This document shows, piece by piece, positions 17,501-23,869 of a DNA stretch of 64,000 bases. Source of the DNA: Oligoflexia bacterium. Its GTDB lineage: Bacteria; Bdellovibrionota; UBA1018. How positions within the stretch are numbered: the stretch's first letter is position 1; each line of letters begins with the position of its first letter. Location: NCBI GenBank assembly GCA_903895855.1, contig CAITVN010000092.1:1-64000 (forward strand), written 5' to 3'. Both the position numbers and the translations under genes were made by a program. Under the pieces are notes generated by a model. The model saw only the letters and a list, made by a program, of their open reading frames with translations, did not search any database and was not told the DNA's origin.

Positions 17501-18111
17501 CGATCAGAGCCTGTACGCATCGATGGTGACCAAATCATTCCTTGGGCAATCGTCGCTTGTTGATGGCTATTCAAGTTTTCAATGATGATTTGAGATTGGC
17601 CGGTCTCGAGATTTCGGCTCAAAAAGCCAAGTTCAGATTCACTCTTCCAGAAAGGTGACGAGCGTTCACTTTGATCAGATTTGAGGCACTTTATTTTATC
17701 TTCTGGCTTTTCTGATTTGTCACTGAGTGCCTCATAGGGCAAATAGCAAATGTCGCCTCGGGCATTGAATTTATAATAGGTAAAAGCGAGATTTCGTTGC
17801 GGGCTTAGTTGAGGTTCTTGCGAATCACCTTGCAACCCAAACAGCGGAGTGACTTTTCCGTTCTTGAGGTCTTGCTTACAGAGGTAGGTGACCATGTCTG
17901 CTTTACGAGTAAAAATCAGAAAATTGCGCTCAGGATCGGTGACGCCCTGAAACTGGTCGTCTGGGCCAACGGTCACCTTCTGGGGCCTGTGAATTGAGGT
18001 GAGCTCTGCCAGCCGGTGTTGCACTATCGTTTCTGCTGACCAGGCAGCACCAGAAGCGAGAAAACTCAACCCGATGAAAATGAGTCGTCTAGAGAGAGAG
18101 GTCATAGTCAT
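14518..18111 (-). CDS. Large exported beta-propeller plus TPR-like protein
   Basis: 1197 aa with a Sec-type signal (LIFIGLSFLASGAAWSA). Residues ~50-330 contain repeated short strands of the TolB/WD40-like type (LSPQRNLAFTYYKFNARGDI, VVSADDTYLYFSQF) and a calcium-loop-like DTNGDGIIDAGD around residue 263. From ~390 to the end the sequence is alpha-helical with TPR-like periodicity (ARIKAAALTNLGMLHHRVSN, AFYYQASEKYEKATLAYGEL, NHLGYGFSLLKTKQLQQAKT). A scaffold or processing factor in the periplasm is plausible. Coupled by 4-nt overlaps to a small lipoprotein upstream and a haem lipoprotein downstream. Confidence 0.75.
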   Translation of the reverse strand: MTMTSLSRRLIFIGLSFLASGAAWSAETIVQHRLAELTSIHRPQKVTVGPDDQFQGVTDPERNFLIFTRKADMVTYLCKQDLKNGKVTPLFGLQGDSQEPQLSPQRNLAFTYYKFNARGDICYLPYEALSDKSEKPEDKIKCLKSDQSERSSPFWKSESELGFLSRNLETGQSQIIIENLNSHQQATIAQGMIWSPSMRTGSDRIFYNASTAVQGDEQSGGRGLFTKKIGEKEGVAIQFDLPGLSGFPVVSADDTYLYFSQFLNDTNGDGIIDAGDNSVLFRAELATAIKGQRLFPEQLTSAEYNCSIPRLSGADIFATCAFEGTLDVYSFPQSGLVPSQWTAHVLANAHQTARTPAERILLLNVAKFRNLTSKQLDSSSFQERVLSNHLFSDDIAASQFYLEKLKLETKGAIGANPAFTEFLKLFLEAKAKKKAQPAEQDVSPSFRREILDLEKQISGRTANAKDETVVRAKAIFRGLLKTFIDDTRSSAEFLKAIEFKKPAHPLEWHYYFELAQSTYARANDFEAISAVYQKLFDTADLTAESKLYYGLKYLTTLGEIKKTESNGSLAPTIDYRIQTLQSMLINRSGPIISLFQSEAIVLRMIRENDENKKSEIYKELDQILSKSRSDYFLRKAIYVRAILIFAEANDFKYLDFIATNWIRYTEKSDTEFAQARTIFAQTSLDRGYDAFAQNKLDFAGNFFYGSLTLNDDLESHEGYINTLMKKSARDVIDERYTNLRNRKYIDDNFKLVEAFLGLIDEKQTTPDDTKTLDASILKLEAMTQDKDSPVRYLLLGYCFLEKLIRTQAGYEYNQTLLDQAHHNLMLAYDLGRDNARIKAAALTNLGMLHHRVSNHGLAAKFFTLRKPLGFVDTNELLRFTWVFAKSLFFNNQPDLAAAEISAFLTAEGKRIDIKQRAPFLERLAFYYQASEKYEKATLAYGELESTKLISGDLNLAKNHLGYGFSLLKTKQLQQAKTHLKLAIDTASRLTKIEKSKDRVIEFEPIRIKLNACGLLAQIGPVADQVQALTERLHLLETARELKLYDDTLALMILARLQGASLLAIQKDKLGSQWLNEGLKLAEQLVGGDQALSHSVFKAITTAIEQDLKYHVAKDNTREALLKSLIAKTIEAYSKQAKSQPFLALQKLKLQILWVAYQHQILHESGIGKAQIEEFLKQSPDHAKEVEPLAKALMEQFS

Positions 18112-18368
18112 TTCGAATCTTCTTGTCGGGTGATGAGTTCGCCACCAACAACATTAAAAAGCCTTTTTTTCTGGGTCGAAATTTCTGTCTTTTGAAAGGC
18201 AGTCGGGCTTTTTTGAGTGGAAGACTTCAAAAGCTCTTTTTCAAAATCTGGCCATTCGCCGGCACTCTCTTCTTCCATGATCGTGTGGCGGTCGTTCAGA
18301 TAAATTTTTGGTGAGCAATCGATCACGCCGAGAAAAATCACAAGTAGAGTCAATGTTCTAAAAATCAT
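18108..18368 (-). CDS. Small putative lipoprotein, unknown function
   Basis: 86 aa. A hydrophobic N-terminus (FRTLTLLVIFLGVIDCSP) ends in a possible lipobox with Cys18, though Asp before Cys is unusual. The mature part is short, polar and Glu/Lys-rich with no domain. It is embedded with ATGA overlaps on both sides between the AsmA-like gene and the propeller/TPR gene, which is the best evidence that it is real and functionally linked. Confidence 0.65.
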   Translation of the reverse strand: MIFRTLTLLVIFLGVIDCSPKIYLNDRHTIMEEESAGEWPDFEKELLKSSTQKSPTAFQKTEISTQKKRLFNVVGGELITRQEDSK

Positions 18369-21300
18369 TTTAATGGAACCTCCGAGGTTATCTTTTTTAA
18401 ATCAGCCGTGCTCGAAGAAATCCAGCCAAAAATGGGAATTCCGCGCACATCAAAACGTTTATTCACTCCGAGTACAATCATTTGGACCCCTAAGTCGAGG
18501 TAACCCTTTTGAAAAGCCATTTCGACCTCAGTGGGATAACCAAGACCCAATGCGGTTCGCATTCGGTTCATATTCTCATCTTCATAGAGCGGGTCTAAGA
18601 GACTGATGAGGGTCACGAGCTGTTGACCACCGACCTCGGTGATGTCCATTCGACCATCAATACTTCCTTGGTTGAGATTGAAAAGCAAACCCATCCTGCC
18701 GCTGATGATTTTTTTACCTTTTGGGGCACGCAGTAGGTAACGATTAGGGAGAACTTCATCGAGATCAAGGCCGGTGAGTCGCGAAAGTATGGCAAATTGT
18801 CGAAAGTCCGGATGAACATTGAGGAGCATTTCACCCCAAGCCTTGCCGTTGGTGCCCATGGCTAAGTCGAAGCGATGTGCTGACAGGATATTTTGACGAA
18901 TCGAAAAATAGCCGGTCATTGGCCCATAGGTCTTTTCTTCAACGGTAACCGATTTGATGGTGACTGGTTTCGCGTCGTTAAGTAGTGGCCTCACTCGTTC
19001 GTAGTCAACGCGTTCAAAGGGGTTTTGGTTCAGCAGGTAAGCAAAACTCAAGGAAGTGCCGTCAAACTTCAGTTTTTCTTGTAGGGGAATTGACCCCGAA
19101 ATGCCTTCTATCTTTATTTTTTTCTCGGGGTTATTGAAAAATAAATCGACTAAGGTGATGTCACCATCCCATTGTATTTGTTGCCCCTTGAGTACCGAAA
19201 AATTAAACGGAAATTCGAGAGTGCCCGAGACTTGCTTGCCGGCGATACCAGGAAATGTTTTAGGAATGCGAAACGAAAATAGGCCATCGCCTTGAATGTC
19301 TTTACTGGCAATTTTGCCGTTCAGTGAACTCGACATTTTGAGCATTGACTGATTGAAGTCGAGAAAGAAATTGTCAATCGCGAAGTGATTGGTGTCAGCG
19401 AGCGTGATATCCATCGAACCCTTGAGCCCTGACAAAGGAAATGGGGTGTTCAAGTACTGTTTTTCGAGGGCGAGGGCACCTTGCCGTAAAGATACCTTCA
19501 CGAGAATATTCTGAAGTTGACTCAAATTCGGAATTTCAACACTCGATTTGAGCTGTGTGTCTTTGACTACCGCCATTTTTGCCACTTCGAAACTCGGTAT
19601 GACTAGTTCGAAATTTGACGTCAGGTGTAGGTTGAGTAGGCGGTGGGATTGATTGATGGTAACAGGATCTTTAAGGATAACCTCGAAGCCTTGAGTTTTC
19701 GTCTGAGGAAGTGCTGCTTGAGTGATGAGCGATTTGCCCTCGACAGTCATTTGAGTGGCGCCTAGCCCCAATTTGAACTCGCTCTTGGTGTCTAGGACTC
19801 CAATTTCATTGTTTTTAATTTTGATGTGGGGCCTGAATTCTCCGGTCTCTTTGGCTAAGTTGAATTCTGCGATGGCGGTGGCTTCGATGTCAAAAGGCGA
19901 AGTCGCTTGCGCAGTTGAAATTTTGGGTGCTTGGCCAGCTAAGGTAAAACTCGTCAATTGCGTGCTGGAGTTTTGAATCATCGTTCCTTGCAGGTGAATC
20001 GGATCAAAGTGAATGGCTACTTTGTTTTTTCCTAAAATTTGCGCAGTCTTGGTCTCAAATTTGAGGTGATGCATTTTTTCGGCGTTGAAGTTCTCTGGAA
20101 GCTCAACGCTGATGTTTGAAGTCACCTTGAGATCAGAGGTGTTCTCCAAGAATGCGAGCGCTTGAATCTGTGTCGCAAGAACTCGAGCAAGATTGACATC
20201 GACAGATAGGTCAGCTTTTCCTGGGTACTGAGCTTGAATGTGTGAACTCATCCAATCGGTTTGATTGAAAGTCGACTTGAAATCAGCGCTGAGTGAGTCT
20301 AGTTTATTTGAAAGGCTACCGCTAAGCGTCGATTCAAGCTGGGCAGGCTTTAGCAAAATGCCTGGCATTTTGAGACCGGTGAGTTGATGCACGAGTTGGT
20401 AGGTTGTTTGTTTTTCTGATAAGCTTTTCAGGCTCAAGTGCTGAGACCCAAACTCGCCTGTCGACGTTTTTTCTTTCTGCGTGAGTTTCCACTGTGCCGC
20501 TTTGCTGACAAGGTCGCCTTTGATGGCTAGTTTATCGATTTGGTTCGCCGGTGAAAAATTAAATGACTCATCAAAATGGGCAAGCACTTGAACCTCGCTC
20601 ACGATGGTGAGGTCTTGCAGTTTAAAGAAAGTACTTTCGTTCTTTGAATTTTTTTGCGAGGTCGTTTGCAAAAACTCAAAATTTTTGAGTGAAAAATTAA
20701 GCTGGCTGGGTTCTACCGTGAGATTTGCTATTTTGTTTTCGGCTTCAAATAAGATTTTCGCGGTGATGTCGGCCTGGGGGTTGAGGGTGAGTTTCGTGTG
20801 AGGGCCATCTACTTTTAGTGTGGCCCCTGAAGCGAGGTGAAGTGATCCCGTGAGGTCAATGTTTTTAGGTCGATACGAAAATCGAGATTGGATTGAAATT
20901 TCAGGTAGATTGATCTCGGTCTTTTCGTGAGCGGTGGCTTGATCGCCTGGCCGGCCACCCAGCCGGTCACCCGATCTATCATCTAATCTTTCTAGGGTGC
21001 CTTGAATTTTTAGGTGGTCAACAGCCAACGTCTTGATGACGACTCTGACGTCTGGCCATTCGAAGGGGGCTCGATGCGGGTCACTCTTCACGTCTTTTGG
21101 TGAAGGCGCAGGTTGACTGGGTGCATCGGCTGTTGCAGGGGTCAGTTTGAACTTGAAAGTGGGTTTGACAATTTCAAACCGTTCGACGTTCAGTGACCTA
21201 GAAAAAATCGAAAAATCATACTCAATATTGAGTTCCGCGATTTGCCCGTCTAGAGTTTCAGTTGAAGTTTCTTTTTTTAAGACTAGGTCTTTGATTTTGA

Positions 21301-21502
21301 TGTATGAAAAGGGAGAAAAACCGAGGTGAGAGTAGGTGAGGTGCAAGTTCATTTTCTCAGCGAGCTGGGATTCAATTTTCTTGGCGAGCCAAGCCGAGCC
21401 CGTGGGACTTTTGAGAAATGCGATACTTGAAAAAATGCCAATGGCGAAAAGGGCACTCACTGATCCGACTGCGTAAAGCGCGATCTTCATTTTTCGATTC
21501 AT
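18365..21502 (-). CDS. AsmA/TamB-like inner-membrane-anchored protein
   Basis: 1045 aa. One N-terminal transmembrane helix (IALYAVGSVSALFAIGIFSS) followed by SAWLAKKIESQLAEK and a very long beta-rich periplasmic part with hydrophobic alternation, as in the AsmA/TamB/YhdP superfamily of envelope lipid-bridge proteins. C-terminal sections (YFSIRQNILSAHRFDLAMG, NVHPDFRQFAILSRLTGLDL) resemble AsmA-like C-terminal domains. First gene of the operon, so it probably carries the main function, perhaps moving lipids or assisting outer-membrane assembly with its three exported partners. Exact family not fixed. Confidence 0.75.
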   Translation of the reverse strand: MNRKMKIALYAVGSVSALFAIGIFSSIAFLKSPTGSAWLAKKIESQLAEKMNLHLTYSHLGFSPFSYIKIKDLVLKKETSTETLDGQIAELNIEYDFSIFSRSLNVERFEIVKPTFKFKLTPATADAPSQPAPSPKDVKSDPHRAPFEWPDVRVVIKTLAVDHLKIQGTLERLDDRSGDRLGGRPGDQATAHEKTEINLPEISIQSRFSYRPKNIDLTGSLHLASGATLKVDGPHTKLTLNPQADITAKILFEAENKIANLTVEPSQLNFSLKNFEFLQTTSQKNSKNESTFFKLQDLTIVSEVQVLAHFDESFNFSPANQIDKLAIKGDLVSKAAQWKLTQKEKTSTGEFGSQHLSLKSLSEKQTTYQLVHQLTGLKMPGILLKPAQLESTLSGSLSNKLDSLSADFKSTFNQTDWMSSHIQAQYPGKADLSVDVNLARVLATQIQALAFLENTSDLKVTSNISVELPENFNAEKMHHLKFETKTAQILGKNKVAIHFDPIHLQGTMIQNSSTQLTSFTLAGQAPKISTAQATSPFDIEATAIAEFNLAKETGEFRPHIKIKNNEIGVLDTKSEFKLGLGATQMTVEGKSLITQAALPQTKTQGFEVILKDPVTINQSHRLLNLHLTSNFELVIPSFEVAKMAVVKDTQLKSSVEIPNLSQLQNILVKVSLRQGALALEKQYLNTPFPLSGLKGSMDITLADTNHFAIDNFFLDFNQSMLKMSSSLNGKIASKDIQGDGLFSFRIPKTFPGIAGKQVSGTLEFPFNFSVLKGQQIQWDGDITLVDLFFNNPEKKIKIEGISGSIPLQEKLKFDGTSLSFAYLLNQNPFERVDYERVRPLLNDAKPVTIKSVTVEEKTYGPMTGYFSIRQNILSAHRFDLAMGTNGKAWGEMLLNVHPDFRQFAILSRLTGLDLDEVLPNRYLLRAPKGKKIISGRMGLLFNLNQGSIDGRMDITEVGGQQLVTLISLLDPLYEDENMNRMRTALGLGYPTEVEMAFQKGYLDLGVQMIVLGVNKRFDVRGIPIFGWISSSTADLKKITSEVPLK

Positions 21503-21540
21503 TGCTAGAAATCTATCTTATGTGCCGCCGACATTCAAAG

Positions 21541-21577
21541 CAAGACTGAGCCAACGGTCAGTCTTGACCTTTTTTTT
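21541..21577 (+). terminator. Terminator-like hairpin between divergent genes
   Basis: Perfect 9-bp stem CAAGACTGA (21541-21549) / TCAGTCTTG (21558-21566), then ACC and eight T (21570-21577) in the plus direction. No plus-strand gene ends before it; it sits between the start of the AsmA-like gene and thiL, so it would stop an antisense transcript or act in the thiL leader. Confidence 0.7.
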
Positions 21578-21681
21578 GCCTGGGGATATGTGCGGGTGGG
21601 GTATTCCTCGCTCTTGATTCAGAGTTCTTATTGCAGCCTTGTAAACCGATTGGCTCTCATCTAATTCGCTAGTCATGATGC

Positions 21682-21710
21682 GAGACTGGGTGAGAGACTG
21701 GGTGAGAGAC
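21682..21710. repeat. 12-bp direct repeat before thiL
   Basis: GAGACTGGGTGA occurs twice in tandem (21682-21693, 21694-21705), followed by a partial GAGAC. It lies just upstream of the thiL ribosome-binding site; function unknown. Confidence 0.85.
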
Positions 21711-21725
21711 CGAGGGTAAGTGCTT

Positions 21726-22814
21726 ATGAAAGAGTTTGAGTTGATCAAGGTTATTCGAGAGATTTGCGAGTGTTCAAATTTTCTTGGGCTCGACCACGCT
21801 CAAATTGTCGGAATTGGCGACGACTGTGCCGTGCTACCGGGATCTTTGTGGAGTGCTACGCCTCAAGAGTCAGCTCGCTCGCCCGATCAATTGACTTATC
21901 AGATGATCATTTCAACCGATCTTTTAAATGAGGGCGTGCATTTTAGGCAATCGACCATTTCACCGAGAGACCTGGGTTACAAAGCCACGGCAGTCAACCT
22001 CTCAGACATCGCGGCAAAAGGGGGCGCGGCGATGGGTTTACTGATTTCGCTGGGCCTACCCAACCCAGAAAGCCAAGCCGCCCTAGAGTGGGTGAAAGAG
22101 TTTTATGAAGGTGCGAAGGAGTGTACGAACTTAGTCGGCGCGAGAATCTTAGGTGGTGACACGACTCGCTCACTTCATGAAATCGTGATCAACGTTACGG
22201 TCTTCGGCAGAGTTGCCACCCAGAAGCTGAAACTGAGGTCGGCTGCTCAACTGCGAGACCTCATTGTCGTTACTGGTTTTTTGGGTGATTCAGCAGCAGG
22301 ACTTCGCTTGCTTGAAGCGCAGCTTGGAGTTTCTAATCGGGCCGATGGGCAGGGCAGCGGCGTCGGAGACGCTGAAAAAAAACTCATCACAAGACACCGA
22401 CGGCCGCCACTTTGGCAGCCTCAAGCACAGTTTTTGGCCGGTTTTGAAGCTGTCCACGCGATGATGGATATTTCTGATGGCATCGGGGGCGACATACTGA
22501 GAATTTGCGAGCAATCAAAACTGGGCGTGCGTCTTGAGGTTGTTCAGCTACCGCTTTCGCCTGAGCTCAAGGCGGTAGCTGAGCACTATCGATGGAATGC
22601 CTTTGAACTAGCTTGTAGTGGCGGCGAAGATTATGGTCTTTTGCTTACCGTTGATTCGAAGGTTTGGCCTGAACTGCAAAAACAATGGGTAGCGAACTTT
22701 CAAGAGCCCATCACCGCGGTCGGCGAAATTGAGACGGCTGAAATTCAACTCGCTCAATTTAATGGCGTGGCGTCTTCAAGCTGGTTTTACGGATTTGATC
22801 ATTCAGTTCAATAA
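21726..22814 (+). CDS. thiL: Thiamine-monophosphate kinase
   Basis: About 362 aa. Phosphorylates thiamine monophosphate to the cofactor thiamine diphosphate. AIR-synthase/ThiL fold motifs: GIGDDCAVLPG, ISTDLLNEGVHFR, DLGYKATAVNLSDIAAKGG, GGDTTRS and MDISDGIGGDILRI, in the usual order and length. ATG 21726 is preferred because GAGGG lies nine bases upstream; the GTG at 21720 would be too close. The 3' end overlaps the convergent protease by 12 nt. No TPP riboswitch was recognised upstream. Confidence 0.95.
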   Translation: MKEFELIKVIREICECSNFLGLDHAQIVGIGDDCAVLPGSLWSATPQESARSPDQLTYQMIISTDLLNEGVHFRQSTISPRDLGYKATAVNLSDIAAKGGAAMGLLISLGLPNPESQAALEWVKEFYEGAKECTNLVGARILGGDTTRSLHEIVINVTVFGRVATQKLKLRSAAQLRDLIVVTGFLGDSAAGLRLLEAQLGVSNRADGQGSGVGDAEKKLITRHRRPPLWQPQAQFLAGFEAVHAMMDISDGIGGDILRICEQSKLGVRLEVVQLPLSPELKAVAEHYRWNAFELACSGGEDYGLLLTVDSKVWPELQKQWVANFQEPITAVGEIETAEIQLAQFNGVASSSWFYGFDHSVQ

Positions 22815-23714
22815 GTTCGTTGAAACTTCTTGAATTGCCCAGAAGTCGCAGTACATTCCTTTTCTACCGCAGATGAAGAACGGAAAGTATTGGTAGCCTT
22901 TGTCTCCGCAATCTGAGCCCCAACTGTTCTTAATGATAAAGTACCCGCCGCCTTTGATGGTTTCGTCTAAGCGGTACCCCACCACAGCAAGTGCGTGTTG
23001 TCCTTTTGATCGAGGTGAATCAGGGCTAATCGTCGCTTTGCATGAACCCATGTCTTGGGGTACTTGAATCGCGATGTAGATTGAATGGTGCTGATCGAGG
23101 TTCTTGATTGCGTTTTTAACAGCTTCGCTGGTGTCGCCGAGGGCTTCAGCTTTTGTAAGTTTGGTGTGGGCTGCTTCTTGGTATCCGGCATTGGGTCTTG
23201 TTTGTTCTTGTGGCCAATAGCTTTCGTCAGTGACTTTATTTTTCGTGGCTGTTTTAAAAGCGAGGCTGGCATCGTATCGGCCGTACAGGCTCCAGAAGTG
23301 TCTTTCTGAGAGGTTGACGGTCTGATTTTCGGCTGCTTTATTTTCCATCGCACCAATCATACCAAAAGTGGTGCAAGTGCCACCAAATTGACTCTTGACT
23401 GGAGTGTCGCGAAATCTCAAGTCGACTTCTTGCCCTCTTAGGCCGGTCATGAACTCAATGTTCATAGGGCGGTCTTCTTGGTTGACCCGCTTTGATGAAA
23501 ACACAGAGTTTTCAGGAGAAATCACGGCCGGAGATCGGTTACCGCGAGTGAAAACACGATTCGGTTCGATCTTGGTGCCGTTCAGGTAGTCTCTAATTTC
23601 TTGGTTCGATAAAAATCCATCAGAAGCGAGTGTGTTTGAATCGGTCATGAATTGAGTCAAGGAAATGCCGAGTCCCATCAAGAAACCAACACCTAGGGTA
23701 ATTTTCTTAGTCAT
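22803..23714 (-). CDS. Exported papain-like (C1A) cysteine protease
   Basis: 303 aa. Signal peptide MTKKITLGVGFLMGLGISLTQF (first residues), then a short propeptide-like region. Catalytic elements are in papain order: oxyanion Gln and Cys in VKSQFGGTCTTFGMIGAM, His in GQHALAVVGY and Asn in FIIKNSWGSDCGDKGY. Several extra Cys suggest disulphides. ATG 23714 has a textbook AAAGGAG eight bases upstream, so the longer reading from 23861 is rejected. Probably degrades proteins outside the cytoplasm, as expected for a predatory or scavenging bacterium (inference). Confidence 0.92.
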   Translation of the reverse strand: MTKKITLGVGFLMGLGISLTQFMTDSNTLASDGFLSNQEIRDYLNGTKIEPNRVFTRGNRSPAVISPENSVFSSKRVNQEDRPMNIEFMTGLRGQEVDLRFRDTPVKSQFGGTCTTFGMIGAMENKAAENQTVNLSERHFWSLYGRYDASLAFKTATKNKVTDESYWPQEQTRPNAGYQEAAHTKLTKAEALGDTSEAVKNAIKNLDQHHSIYIAIQVPQDMGSCKATISPDSPRSKGQHALAVVGYRLDETIKGGGYFIIKNSWGSDCGDKGYQYFPFFICGRKGMYCDFWAIQEVSTNLLN

Positions 23715-23786
23715 CGCAATTCTCCTTTGGTAGGTTTTCGGTAGATAGGTAAATTTGCTTGAGTCATTCTTGCCGATGGGAATTAT

Positions 23787-23816
23787 TTGCCGAGTAAATC
23801 GTTTGAGTGTGATAAT
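23787..23816 (+). promoter_or_regulatory. Sigma70-like promoter for J-domain protein gene
   Basis: TTGCCG (23787-23792), 18-bp spacer, GATAAT (23811-23816), five of six -10 bases. The predicted start is ~47 nt before ATG 23870. Confidence 0.4.
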
Positions 23817-23869
23817 GTTTAGTCGAAAGCTATGATGAGTGTGAGGATGGTGATGCCTCACAAAGCGAG

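Noticed and set aside
21503-21725. TPP riboswitch upstream of thiL
   Set aside because: The CTGAG in the hairpin region is not followed by the other conserved thi-box segments; the stem is a simple perfect hairpin with a T run.
21518-21748. 76-aa minus-strand ORF overlapping thiL start
   Set aside because: Runs through the hairpin and the 12-bp repeat, has repeat-derived residues, no ribosome site, and overlaps thiL.
23715-23861. Longer N-terminus (His-rich) for the papain-like protease
   Set aside because: A perfect AAAGGAG precedes ATG 23714, which starts directly on a signal peptide.
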